Assembly (NCBI GenBank): GCA_035048495.1
Contig: CM068547.1
Coordinates: 25,613,913 to 25,677,912 of the forward strand
DNA from: Euptelea pleiosperma
Lineage: Eukaryota; Streptophyta; Magnoliopsida; Ranunculales; Eupteleaceae
Length of the DNA stretch: 64,000 nucleotides
Direction of reading: 5' to 3'
Shown: in pieces, positions 51,650 to 63,370 of the stretch
Layout of the letters: each line of letters opens with the position of its first letter
How positions within the stretch are numbered: the first letter of the stretch is position 1
Made by a program: the position numbers and the translations under genes
The notes under the pieces: model-generated
What the model was told of the DNA's origin: nothing
Databases searched by the model: none
What the model saw: the letters and a program-made list of their open reading frames with translations, nothing else

Positions 51650-52215
51650 ACTTTTTTTTGTTGATAAGTCAAAGAAGATATATATTAAAGAAGAGGAGAT
51701 CGACTAACTACCCAGCAAGGCATCAAAGCAAAAAACCATCTCAGCAAAAAAACATCCCCTCATCTCCGATGAGATACTACCCCCAATTATATAATAATGC
51801 CTTTATACTAATGATAATATCCGGTAGTGTTTTTTCTACCCCCTGAATATCCTGTCGTTTCTTTCTTGCCACAGTACCCATATTACCATTTTCCACAGCA
51901 TCTTTCCTCTGTCTGAGAGTTTAATCCTTGGCCATCCGCCCAACAATAACCCGATCTTCTCCGACATAGCCCAAGATAGGCCAACCTGCATAAAAACCTA
52001 TGATCAGATCCGTGACGCTGCCACATAATGCAAGAGAAGGTGATCTGTGTTTTCCCCGTCAGATTTACACATAGTACATAATTAACCATAATCGATTTTC
52101 GTACAATCAGATTTTCCACAGTAAGTATTTTATTCAGAGATGATGTCCATGCGAAGAAGCGGATTTTAGATGGCACCTTAGCTTTCCAGATCTTTTGGCT
52201 CAAATGCAAGGGTGA
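51650..52215 (-). mobile_element. 3' fragment of a LINE (L1-type) retrotransposon
   Basis: Reverse strand: AKVPSKIRFFAWTSSLNKIL, VENLIVRKSIMVNY, a cysteine-rich zf-RVT-like stretch broken by frameshifts, then WKMVIWVLWQERNDRIF and a poly-A tail (poly-T at about 51651-51658 on the plus strand). It is only the end of ORF2. TCAATGTTAA at the left and ACAATGTTGA at the right may be a worn target duplication. It is inserted next to a MITE fragment (52225-52300). Confidence 0.75.
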
Positions 52216-52224
52216 CAATGTTGA

Positions 52225-52300
52225 TTATAGACGACAATGTGAGCCACGTGGCACGCTCTTATGTACTACTGACCGAATGAATGTTTGGCACATCCCTAGA
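52225..52300. mobile_element. Fold-back MITE end fragment
   Basis: Contains GTGAGCCACGTGGCACGCTC and TGTTTGGCACATCCCTAG of the main family. It is separated from any second half by the LINE fragment. Confidence 0.55.
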
Positions 52301-52487
52301 TATATGTATGTGTATGTATATGTATTTGCAGTTGCATATACATATATTCTTACACACCTTTATTTTGTGTCTCGAATTTTTTAATCCAAACCTTACGAAA
52401 CACGAACAAATATCTTGTCGAACTTTTATTGATCCGATTAGACTCTAACTTCTCATGTCTTGAACTTGTTTCGCATCTTTGCTTAGG

Positions 52488-52735
52488 GTGTGTTTGATTG
52501 CTCTTATCATGGAAAAAATTTCTTGGAAAATACACCTGATAAGACTGTTTGATTACACGAGTAAAAATTTGCAATTTTCAATTATGTGAGAAAATAAAGG
52601 TGTATTTTCACGCAAACGAACTCTCAACTATGTAGAACAGAATTGAATTCCAAGCTCGGAAGGAAAAATCTCATTTTCTCGGGAAAAATTTTGAAATTTA
52701 AAATGGCTATCAAACAATGGGATAATTAGTTCGTG
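52488..52735. mobile_element. Small A/T-rich element, second copy of the 22.3-22.55 kb repeat
   Basis: It begins GGGTGTGTTTGATTGCTC and shares its interior with 22260-22553. No gene. Edges are approximate. Confidence 0.55.
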
Positions 52736-53433
52736 TGAGATCAAGATCACATTATAAAAGATGGACCCACTTGCGAAATGATAGTTGGAGGTGGAGATTA
52801 AGATTGAGAAGGAGCTGCAGAGGAGAAAGGGTGGATTAGGGTTTTTATGGAGAATAATTTTTGTGTAATGGCATGTAATAGACGAAGAGATGAGATGAGG
52901 AGACTGATTGACTTCTCTATTTTCTTTTGCTAAAAAAAGTTGAACCTATGACAGGCAGAAAATAGCGTACGACTTACAAAAGGCACCCCCTTTTAGCTAC
53001 ACTAACCGATATCTGGTTGCGTGGGTCCGGAATTGCAAACTTACATTGCAAACTTACGGCCCCTCTCGTAATTTTCCCTAAATTTTTCCCAAATACCTAC
53101 ATTTATATGCTATTATCTCTCCTATAATAGTTGAATTTTTTAAAAATTTCAAGATAATCTTTAATACTTATTTATTAATTCCTTTTAGAAAAACTGATAA
53201 AAAAGTATTAAAATGTTAGAGCATGGGGATAACTATTAATAATGATTATTATATTCAGTAATAATTGTATCCATTATCCGTTACATTAAATGTTCATCAT
53301 AATGCCTGGGATTAAAAATTGTTCTGTGTTAATTTGGCTTGATAATGGCCATTTTAAAAACTGGATTTTAGTTTACTAATTTATCCATTTTTTTAGGCCA
53401 AATATAATATTACAAAAATGGCACCAAACATAC
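52736..53433. other. Intergenic DNA, nothing recognised
   Basis: A/T-rich, no open frame of interest and no repeat ends seen. Confidence 0.5.
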
Positions 53434-53442
53434 TCTAAAGCA

Positions 53443-54281
53443 AGGTTAAAAGGGGGCCGTTATAACGGTATAACGGACTGGGGGCGTTACCAAAAAACGC
53501 TCAGGGGCAAAAATGGAAAAAATGGACCCTGTGACCAACAGCTTGGTGTACCATCATAGAGGATGAATCAATGGCTGATTTTTGGAGAAGATGATCTATA
53601 TGGTGAGGAGATCATTTTGATATTCATTGACTGGTTTAGAAGTTGAAGAATTATGGACCGTCGATTTTTACCATGTAACTTGAAAACCACATTTAAGGGG
53701 GTTAGAAATTTCAGAATGGGATGATTTTTTGTTGGGGTGATCTATATGGTGAGGAGATCATCCTCACCAAAAATCAGCCATTTATTCATCCTCTATGAGG
53801 GTACACCAAGGTGTTGGTAAAAAATGTTGGTCACGGGAACCCGACCCTAAGGTAATATAACAAAAAAATAACGGAAAATAACGGCCATTTTTTCACAAAC
53901 TTTTTTAGAAAATAACGGTTGTTATTCTCGTTATAACGGAAAAATAATGGAACATAACGGCTGTTAATTTTTGGACGTTTTAACGGTCCATGCCATAACG
54001 GGGTAGGTTCGAATCCGTTACATATAAAAAACGGCCTTTATTACGGATTTGGACCTCCCCTATGACATCATGTACCTTTAAAACGCTCAAAATAACAGCC
54101 ATTATTTTCCGTTATAACGAAAATAAAGGCCATTATTTTTCGTTTTTGAAAATTTTCAATTCAAATTCCAAAATTTGAATTTCTTTCCGGTTTTGCCCTC
54201 GAGCTTTACAATTCGTTACAACGGAAAAAACGGTAACCCCAGTCTGTTATACCGTTATAACACGGCCCTTTTTAAACCTTG
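53443..54281. mobile_element. MULE-like element with nested fold-back
   Basis: The termini AAGGTTAAAAGGGGGCCGTT and, at the right, CGGCCCTTTTTAAACCTTG are inverted repeats. A perfect nine-base target duplication CTCTAAAGC flanks it (53434-53442 and 54282-54290), the length made by Mutator-type transposition. The interior is built from AACGG/CCGTTAT repeats and has no gene. A separate fold-back occupies about 53530-53840. Confidence 0.8.
53530..53842. mobile_element. Fold-back element nested in the MULE-like element
   Basis: The left arm (GTGACCAACAGCTTGGTGTA, then GAGGATGAATCAATGGCTGA) is the inverse of the right arm ending TACACCAAGGTGTTGG and GTTGGTCAC. GGTGAGGAGATCAT occurs in both halves. 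GACCCT on both sides (53525-53530 and 53843-53848) may be a target duplication. The arm phrase around ATCATCCTCACCAAAAATCA resembles the fold-back at 11222. Confidence 0.7.
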
Positions 54282-54290
54282 CTCTAAAGC

Positions 54291-57200
54291 TCATTTTCAG
54301 TGTAAGGTTTTATAGTGAGCCTTTGACAATATTTTCCAAAAATATGTTTACGGCAAAGATCAAACGAAAAAAAAAAAAAAAAACAGATTCAGATTAGAAT
54401 TTTACTATAACGTAAGCACATCTTAGTGAGCCAAAACTGTATTGCCCATTGGATCTATTTACCCTTTCCTGCTATTGGGTCTCTTGAATCCAATGGCCAG
54501 AATTTATAATTTTTTGTCACGCCAAAATCAGATTCCAATAACATCGGGTCTGGACCTGGGAATCATGATCTGATCAGCTATCAGATCAGTTGTAGATCTA
54601 GGGATGCAAAATTTTATCTCATCCACTCCAGTGAAGCAAATGGACTCTGGAAATGACAATTCCCTTCATGAAAAGGAGAAGAGATCTTGATGACAGCCAG
54701 GACACCTTCCCTGTATGGGCCCCCATTTTCACCTCGTGGAAGACTGATGTGCCCAATCCAGACCGTCCACCTGACGTGGGCTTCCTCGCACATGACACTA
54801 GAAATGGCCCTTGTGTATTATATTTTTCTGCAAATAACGTTATCTGAACCTGATATATTGACTTCTTTCTCTGCTTCATAGGGAGCTTTTCTAATATCGC
54901 ATGCCACACATGGTCCCCAATTACACAGGCAACAATTCTAACCATCAGATCAATGCAATTTTTGACAATTGAAGACGGCCCAACTTTTAACTAGTCCGGA
55001 GTCAGGGCCCATATGTTTTCCCACGGCAAGCTCACAACTTGACGTTTGTGATTAGCCCCATGGGTCGAAGTATCGGGCAATAACCATTTGTTTAGGCCGA
55101 AGAAACCAACCATCCGATCAAAAGGCCACCTAAATGAGAGCAGATTTGATTCATTTGAAATATGCAGAGCATTCACATAATCATTAACATACTCGCATGA
55201 TCGCTGCCTCCTTAATAGAGGTTATTCTCATAATATGAGGTGTGGAAGCAGTCATCATCATCACCCAAACATTCAGGGAGAAGCAGAAACGCAGAAAATG
55301 AGCAGTACTTACCCGTGCCAAGAAAAAGATACACATTAGAAAAGATAAGAAGTAATTCCATGCTGTTGAAAAATTATGTTGCCAAAGGCAGAGACACTGA
55401 TCTATTGACAGTTCTTTGCACAACCTAATGACTGCAAGTTTCCACCAAACCAACTGAACAAGAATACACAAGACACAATGAAACGACAAGAAAAGGACTC
55501 AGATATTTGCTAAATCTGCTCAAAGAACTTTGGAGAAGCTATTGTTCTAATACAAGAGGTGTCAGAAGCCGTCACAAAAATCTCTGATTTTTTTAAATAA
55601 TCTCCAAAAATCTCTGATTTTTTGAATTCACGAATCAATTGCCGATTAATCGACTGAGACCCATTTTTTCCCCTTTTGATTTCGATTTTGCCAATTTTGG
55701 AATTATGAATGATATATCACGCTTAAGAGTTATGACTTATTATTGTGGAATTATAGATGTACTTTTCATCATATAAATGTGTTTTTGTTAAAAACAACAT
55801 TTCTTCTAACCGAATTTTTCCAACTCGACCCCTTGCCGATTTATTGCCGAATTCCGACATTGTGACAATGGTCAGAAGAAGCATTCATCATCTTTGCCCT
55901 AATGAAATGAAAAGTAATACAACTGCAAGGGTCATTACTTTTGAGGCAACAATAACTGCAATCCAAAAATTATGCTCGTCAGCACCATGTGACTAACACT
56001 CAAAAGCCACAACAGTCGGATAATAACACCAATCAAGCATGAAAATTGGAATGACATGCAGCGTAGCAGTCATTCCACAGCAACATTCATGCTTGCGGCT
56101 GGCACATCAGCCACAACAGTAGCATTCACACATCTCCGGAAACCAAGTGTTTACTCTCTGAACATAATTAAATGATGCAGCCTAGCCCGACCTTCATTGG
56201 CTCATGATTTTCTTTTCCTTGGCTATGTTGGCATTCACTAGCCTTTGCATTCCATTGTGGGCCTTGGCCAATCTTGGATTTCCCTAGCCTTCGCACATAT
56301 TCAAACCACAATAACCTTCAACAACCTTCTAGATCCTTCGTCAAAGTCTTCTATCTTTTGCCGACCTTTGCCAGCCCTTGCCAACCTATTTTGCCTTTTC
56401 CAATCCTTGAATCACAGATTCACCAGAATACTTATGCCAGGTAATTTTGAAGTCTATTGAAGACACATCTTCGACAATAAGCCATCTTCGCCAACCTCGA
56501 AGACAAGTTAACCTCGCTGAGACATTTTGTCAACCTCAACAGATGATACTAGCCATTAACCATGCAGTCTCACAAGACCTTCGTCAAAGCTTCGCCAACT
56601 CACGTGGCTCCTTCGCAAGGTGTATTAGCACACCGCCACATAACCCTTTGGAGGACAAACAATGAATGTTGTTTTGAACGACATTCATACTGCACAAGCA
56701 AAGACCATGGGACATGATATCCAAGTAAGGTTACAGTTTGCAAGACAACCAATAACGGGATCTTAGGACATGTTGGCAAATCAATACTATATGACGGAAA
56801 TGTTCCCTTATAAAAAGAGTAAGTGATAAGCCATTTGAAATCAAGTTGTGCTATTTTTCCTCCAATATTTAAAGTAACCTCATGCTCCCCTATGGAGGGT
56901 TTTATCCACCATTCTGAAGATCTGTCTTAGACCAATCCGTCGACCACATTCAACACCCCCAACCAAAATTAAGTCTGCCGGTTGACCACTGTCTGTTCTT
57001 GTGGTTCTTGTTGAGAAGCTCTGGAAGAGCTGCAATCCTCTTCATTGTGATTGTCTACAGAAGACCAACTGCGCCCATCACTAGATCAGTCGAGTTTCTC
57101 CCATCCACCCTTTATCTTTTGCTTTATCTTGTGTTCTCCCTCCTAAGAGCTTATGTTGGTGCTATACCCATGGTTTCAAGATTTGAGATTTGTACTAGAT

Positions 57201-58213
57201 GTTGGTGATTAGTGGAATCGGGTTGTTTAAACCCCATTTTGTGAAGGTTTAGGAGTCTTGTTTCCCTTGTTTTTTGTTTGTGTTTCCACACTGTTTTTCT
57301 CTAATAGTGGATCACATCTATTTGACCCCAAGTCTGATTTGCTGCACTAAATTTAATAAACGATGACCAAGCCATAGCACCTTATACACCTAGGAAGGTT
57401 TAAAATCTCAATCTCTTCAGCATCTCGGTCAGCTGACAAAACTATATGTATCAACCAAGACAAAACGTGATAGAACGACATATTAGAAGAAAAATAATAC
57501 TACTACTTCTGAAAGCATTAAGCAGCACCCAGGCAACATGGGTCCCTAAGGTGAGGCAACACCTAGACAAGGTATTAAATTTCGATTTCAGGATATATTT
57601 TGACCGGTGTGGAAATAATACATTTTTCATTTATGATAAAAATAGTGAAAAAGATGGAAAATTAGGGGAATATTTTGTTGAAACTATAGGAAACGATAGA
57701 AAAAAAAAAGCATAAAAACTCACTAATAAGCCATCAAATTGGAATAGACAACCATATGGGATGAGGAAATGCATGTCCACAACATTCTGTAACATGTTGA
57801 TGCAGGTATCTATGAGCATGGCAATTAAAAATAGATATGATTAAACATGAAAATGATTATAACCATCAAATCATGTCACATTAAGTATATTATATCAAAT
57901 TAGAACTTTACATTTACACCAGAAGGTCATGAAATACAACTTTACTTAATTTATCAAATAAAATGCTAATATATTAAACAAACTAGAAATAAATTAAAAA
58001 AATGCATTGTAAATGCATGCATATGATCCATTGGACATTCTTAAAATATTCTTTATTTTTGTACTTATATTATTTCTTAATTACTAAATTTGATATAAAT
58101 AAAAAATAATCACTCATAATTCATTACACCAATAATGAATATTAAGTATAATTTACAATTCATATTTACTATTACTTTATTTCCTTTATGTTTATATTAT
58201 ATAATTGGGCTTT
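54291..58213. other. Long gene-free stretch
   Basis: Frames at 54619-54945 and 55184-55489 (reverse) and 56245-57208 (forward) show no recognised domain and no consistent splice pattern. 56200-56620 is rich in CTTCGCCAACC-like repetition and may be LTR-derived. 57440-58200 is very A/T-rich. I could not define an element or a gene here. Confidence 0.5.
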
Positions 58214-58221
58214 ATGTAGAG

Positions 58222-59068
58222 CAAGGTAGTTAAGGGCGCAAGGCGCTAGGACGTCTAGAGCCTGAGACGCAAGGCGCAAGGCGAGGCACGCATGACGCGC
58301 CTGACTGAAGCGAGGTGCGATATTAAAAATTATAATAAATATAAAAAATTTAAAAAAAAAACATCATAAAATAACAAAATAGGTAATTATTAGGCCATAA
58401 AAGATAGCAAATCTTCGAAAATCTCATGAAACCCAAAAGTAGTTCTAGATAACCTTGTCATTATCTAAATACAAAACAAGTAATTAAAAAGACAAAACAT
58501 AAAAGATAACAAACGGTCAAAATCTCAAATAGCCCACAATTAGTTATAGTTAACATCGCTATCATCTAAAATATAATCGTTAGTTTCATTCCCATCATTA
58601 TCGGATGTGTTAGCCTCCTCAATATATTCTTCTTCTTCTATCTCTTCTGAATTAGCATCTTCCTCTTTCAGCCCCCTTATTAAAGCCATTGCCCTTACTT
58701 TTGACTTTGATTGTGATCTAGTATTTGATATTAATTCACCAACTCTAGCAGCTCTCGCAACAACACTCCATGTCAAGTTATCATCCTCAAACACCAATTC
58801 ATCTTTCTACTTTTCCACCTTTTGTTTCCATCTCTTCAAGTAGCCATTCATTGCTTTCATCAATGTCTTTCAATGAGAGAAGTTCAATTGTATCTCTCCT
58901 ATCATAATGATGCTTAATATAATAGACCAAAATACAAAAAGCATGTATTTTAGTGAGGTGCGCGCCTGATGCACCTGGAGCCTAGTCTGAGGCGCGCGCC
59001 TTACTAAACGCACCTCGCCTTGACCCTTCTAAGGCTCTTTGGGTGTGCCTTGTGCCTTGACTACAGAG
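58222..59068 (-). mobile_element. hAT-like element with eight-base target duplication
   Basis: The ends TAGTTAAGGGCGCAAGGCGC and, inverted at the right, TAGTCAAGGCACAAGGCAC form terminal repeats rich in AAGGCGC. A perfect ATGTAGAG flanks the block (58214-58221 and 59069-59076), and eight bases is the hAT length. The interior keeps only the C-terminal piece of a transposase-like gene (58540-58797, reverse) plus A/T-rich DNA. Confidence 0.8.
58540..58797 (-). pseudogene. hAT-type transposase C-terminal remnant
   Basis: The frame reads DNLTWSVVARAARVGELISN, then TRSQSKSKVRAMALIRG, then a Glu/Asp-rich tail (EEIEEEEYIEEA) to a stop. A 'TW.VVARA' segment followed by an acidic tail is the C-terminal end of plant hAT-type proteins with DUF659 and hAT dimerisation domains. 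The rest of the gene is missing. No function is expected. Confidence 0.6.
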
Positions 59069-60229
59069 ATGTAGAGTGTGTTGGAGTTTATGTTTACACC
59101 CACATGGGTGTCCATAAGTAGGCTGCGTCTCACTTCCCACGTGGAGTGCTCTTTTATTTCATAGGAGGGTTAAGTGGACCAGCCACTTAACCCACGTTTT
59201 ATGTTTATGGGAGTTAAGTGGCCCCATCACTTAACTCCACGATTTTGCCTTTTGTTGGGGTTTTCTCCCTCGTATATATATACATGTGCGAGAGAGATTG
59301 AATTAACATTCAATCTCTTTTCTTCCAACAACTCCTCTCTCTAACCCTAATCTCCTTCTCCACCTTCTTCTGCCTCCATTACTATTTCTCTTCTTCTCTC
59401 TTTAATTTTTTCTCTACTAATTACAATCTAAATTACAACAGAGTGTTGGGCCCATATGTTCTATTAATGTAAGTGGGCCCACACCACTTAAGTGAATAGT
59501 ATATATATCACAATGAGGAGGCCGAACTACACAAGTTCGTGACTCTCTCTTTCTCTCTTCTCTTCTCCTCTTTATTGTCTCAAACCCTTGGGCTTTACTT
59601 CTAACATGGTATTAAAGCATATTTGATCCTAAGAATCCTAGTCCTTCATTCTTTCCCATCCTTTCTTCTTTTTCCTTCATCTTCTTCAAGTGAGAATAAA
59701 GTTTCTAAGGTTTTTGGTACAAACAATACTTTAGAAGTTGTTTGTTTGAGGTTTTTTATACCTAGATGTGTATCTAGGGTTTCTTTGGTGGTGTTGTTGG
59801 TGTTTCTGAAGATCACGAAGCTTCCATATATGGTTTTGAAATCCTAAGGTGCAGATTTCTGTTTTACTCGTCTGGAAAGAATTTTTGGGTTTTTGGGTTT
59901 CTCTACGATTTGAAGGTGGAGTGTTCTCCTACCCTTGCCACCCCTCCTAACTTGTTTTTAGGTGGTGTTTGAAGCTGGTTTATGAATTTTCTGATGCTCC
60001 GAGCAGAAGTTCATCTTTTCTCGAAGCTCTGTTGAGTTTTTGATTTTTTCAAAAACCACAAGCAAGTGTGTCTACCTGCCCGTGTAGCACTCCCTGGATT
60101 GATTTTAGAGATCGTTTGCTTCTCATTTGGGATTTCTTTGACATCCTATGTGACAGTTGGTTTTTTACATCTCCTGGATGGTCAGTTCGCGTGTTTCGGG
60201 TGTTTCTGTTGATGGCAAGTCTCCTGCGT

Positions 60230-62023
60230 ATAAAATCGATATGGAAAAGGCCTATGATCATGTCAACTGGAGCTTCGTTAACTATATGTTAGAAAGGATG
60301 GGCTTCAGTCCGAAATGGAGAAAATTGATGGAAAAGTGCATATCGTCGGCCTCCTATTCCGTTCTTGTCAATGGGACACCAGCTGGATATTTTCACAGTT
60401 CCAGGGGGTTAAGGCGAGGAGACCTGCTATCTTCGTACTTGTTCATTATTATAGCAAAGGTGTTGGGCAAAATGATCTCCAGAGCAGTAGAAATCGGGAG
60501 GATTGAAGGTTTCAAGATAGGGTAGGGTATAGAGGCGATTTCCCATCTTCAATTCGCAGACGACACGCTGGTGTTTGTTGGCAAGTCCACATCCCAGTTA
60601 CTTTTCTTGAGGGGGCTCCTTGTTTGTTTTGAGGCAGTCACAGGATTAAGGGTCAACTTGTCCAAGAGCACTATTTACGGGGTGGGCGAGGTTAACAATA
60701 TGAGGGAGTTGGCTAACATTTTGGGTTGCGAAGAGGGTATTTTGCCTACTTCCTATCTTGGGCTACCCTTGGGGGCTAATTATAGATCCAAAGCCATTTG
60801 GGACCCGGTTAGGGAGAGATTTGAATACAAACTAGCCTTGTGGAAGACAAAGTACCTTTCCAAAGGCGGTAAATTGGTCCTTATTAAACACTGCTTTTCT
60901 AGCATGCCTATTTATTTTATGTCACTCTTCACTATGCCAAAAAGCATCACCAAAGCTCTTGAGAAGATAATGAGAGATTTCCTCTGGCATGACAAGGAAG
61001 GGGAAGGAAAGTTCCATCTGGTAGAGTGGAAATCCATATGTCGTTCTAAGAATCAGGGTGGATGGGAAATCAGAACTTTATCTGTCATGAACAAAGCTCT
61101 ACTGGGTAAATGGTTGTGGAGATTTGGGGAGGAAGAAACAAGTTTATGGAGAAAGGCCATTGCAAAGAAATATGGGATTGCAAATTTCGATCAGGACAGG
61201 CGAACCATTCCCTTTCCATATTGGTGCAGTGTGTGGAAAGGCATCATGAAGGTGTATGATAAGTTCCTGGAAGGTGTTTCTCACAAGGTGGGTCTTGGTG
61301 ATAGAATCAGATTCCCTCTCATAGAAGAATTTCCTGAGCTCTATTCCATATCTGAAAAGAAGAATTGCTCTGTTTTACAGTGTTCTATCTGGGAAGGAGA
61401 TAATTTGGCATGGAATATGGGATTCCGGAGATGCCTTAATGACTGGGAGATTGATTCCGTGTCCAGACTTTTGATGCGTGTTCAGGAGGTTCGCCTCTCA
61501 TCCTCAGAGCCGGATAAATGCCTTTGGAGATGGTCGAAAGATGGCAGATTTTCAGTCAGTTCCTTCTACAATTCCCTCCTCCCCCATTATGATGTCAAAT
61601 TCCCGGCCTTTTTCATATGGGGCTCGAAGTGGCCATCAAAGATTGCTTTCTTCTTCTGGCTAGTGGTTCGGGACAAGATCCTGACTGTGGACCACTTGAT
61701 TGCTCGTAAGATCATCATTGTCGATTTCTGTTCTATGTGCAAACACAATGGTGAATCAGTAGATCATTTATTGCTTCACTGCGACATGGTGAATTAGAGA
61801 TCGTACCTTACAGCGTTTGCTCCCATTTGCGATATATTGGGACTTGTGGAAGGAACGGAATCTTAGAGTTTTTGAAGGAAGGGAGATGTCAGAGGAGAAT
61901 ATTATTCTCAACATCAAAGGTCTTCTCTACTACTGGTCCAAATCGTTTCTCGAATGCCGTAGCTTGCTCTTCGAAGACTTCGTCTTCCGCTGGGATTTGA
62001 TATGTCAGAGAGATATAGTCTAG
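60230..62023 (+). pseudogene. LINE ORF2 remnant: reverse transcriptase and zinc-finger tail
   Basis: From 60232 it reads YKIDMEKAYDHVNWSFV (RT motif A), GLRRGDLLSSYLFII, one in-frame TAG at 60523, then LQFADDTLVF with the catalytic FADD box, TGLRVNLSKSTIYGVG and LPTSYLGLPLGA. Next come the thumb/connection region and a zf-RVT tail (IARKIIIVDFCSMCKHNGESVDHLLLHC). A stop at 61795-61797 coincides with a deletion. The tail resumes at 61817 as FAIYWDLWKERNLRVFEG and ends 62023. The endonuclease and ORF1 are absent. Confidence 0.9.
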
Positions 62024-62180
62024 TTCTCTCTCTTTTTTTCTTTTCCCTTCTCTTGTCTTTCTTTCGGTTTTCTCTGGCTGTTTTGTAGCTTTTGTCTTAT
62101 AGAAGGTCATCTCGACTTCTTAGGCCCCTTTGTATCTTTGCTTCTCTCTTCTATATATCCTTACACTTATCCAAAAAAAA
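60230..62180 (+). mobile_element. 5'-truncated LINE (L1-type) inserted in copia gag
   Basis: The block starts inside the reverse transcriptase and ends with a poly-A run (about 62173-62180). It is flanked by a perfect 13-base duplication, AAGTCTCCTGCGT (60217-60229 and 62181-62193). 5' truncation, poly-A tail and a long target duplication are hallmarks of L1-type insertion. Removing it rejoins the copia gag reading frame across the site. Confidence 0.92.
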
Positions 62181-63370
62181 AAGTCTCCTGCGTGAGATGG
62201 TATTGGTGCTCAGATTATATCTATGAAGTTGAATGGCACCAACTACCTTCCATGATCTCACTCCGTAAAAGTTTTTGTGTGCCAAGAAAAAATCGACGTT
62301 TCTCATTCAAGATCCACCACTAATAGATGATATGAAGTATGAAGATTGGCAAAGTGAGAGCTCATTGGTCATGATGTGGTTGTGGAACAACATGGAACCG
62401 TCAATCTCTTCTAACATCTTATCTTGATACTGCCAAGCATATCTGAGCTGTAGTTCAAGAGATGTACTCTTAAGAGCGGAATGTCTCTCGCATTTATGAC
62501 TTGTTTAAGTCTATGTTTACTACGAAGCAGGGAGAGAAATCTCTCACTGAGTATTATAGTTCACTCCGAGGTATGTAGGAGGAACTTCAACAGAATCAGC
62601 CCTTGATCACTGATTTAGGAGTAGTAGAAATGACAACGGGAAAATTTTCACTTTGCCTTGTTCTTGTCCAACTTGAATCCTGAGTATAGTTCAATTAAGG
62701 GACAAATTTTGGCTAGAGAATCTCTTCCAACTGTAGCCAATGCCTTCTCTCGTCTTCAACGTGCCTCCCTTGGGAATGTGACTTCTTCTCCCAATGAATT
62801 TTACGCATTGGTTTCGAGTGGTGTTTTTGAATCTTCCCATGGTTGTAGAGGTCGTGGTGGTCTTAGAGGCTATGGTACTCATAGTGGTCGTGGTTCTGGT
62901 TCTCGTGGTTGTCTTGGTAGCGATCGAGGTGGTGAGATGAAGCGTACTTATTGTGGCTACTCTGGATATATAGAGCGGTATTATAGGGATAAGTGAGGAA
63001 AGTCCGCTTAGGCCAATTAGGCGTCTAATGAGCCCACCCTCTAAGCACCCACTGGTGTTGTTCCTTCTGAGTATACTATTCAACTTAGCCCGCTCCTTCA
63101 GAAGTTGAATTCATTGACTGCCAATTCTTCATAGCCATACAGATAATTCTACATGTTTAGCCGCCAATTCTCCTTCCTCATGGGTAATCGATTTGGGGGT
63201 GAGTGCTCATATGTCAGGTATACCATCCACCTTTTCTAATTTTCCGTCCATTAGATCTCATTGTTTTAGCTGATGGGTCCATTCGTAAAGTTGTTGGGAA
63301 AGGTGATATTCACCGTACTCAAAAACCTAAGAACATTTAATTCATTGTCCCCTATTTAGTTATGAGCCCC

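Larger units (their letters stand above)
60180..63000 (+). pseudogene. Copia gag pseudogene, split by the LINE
   Basis: The start is MVSSRVSGVSVDGKSPA (60180-60229). After the LINE it continues as DGIGAQIISMKLNGTNYLP, then stop in place of Trp, SHSVKVFVC, KKSTFLIQDPP, LFKSMFTTKQGEKSLTEYYS, an ILARESLPTVANAFSRLQRA segment, a Gly/Arg/Ser-rich run, and a zinc-knuckle remnant TYCGYSGYIERYYRDK in which a Cys and the His are Tyr. Several stops and frameshifts. Gag normally packages the element RNA. Confidence 0.8.
59079..63370 (+). mobile_element. Ty1/copia element: 5' LTR, leader and gag, interrupted by a LINE
   Basis: The 5' LTR is 59079-59606 (TGTTGG...CTAACA), with a TATATATA-type box near 59272. 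A worn primer-binding site TGGTATTAAAGC follows at 59607-59618 (copia usually has TGGTATCAGAGC). Gag runs to about 60229 and resumes at 62194. A degenerate protease start SWVIDLGVSAHMSG, with DSG changed to DLG, lies near 63182-63225. After about 63370 the sequence is unrelated in this orientation. GAGTG just before the LTR is its left flank; no right LTR is in the window. Confidence 0.8.

Noticed and set aside
54619..54945. Reverse frame of 108 codons
   Set aside because: Forward frames overlap it, no known motif is present, and no splice partners were found.
55184..55489. Hydrophobic reverse frame that might be an exon of a membrane protein
   Set aside because: A donor-like GTAAGT occurs near one end, but no neighbouring exons or family match could be found.
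62691..63083. Reverse frame rich in Thr and Ser
   Set aside because: It is the antisense of the Gly/Arg-rich copia gag segment.
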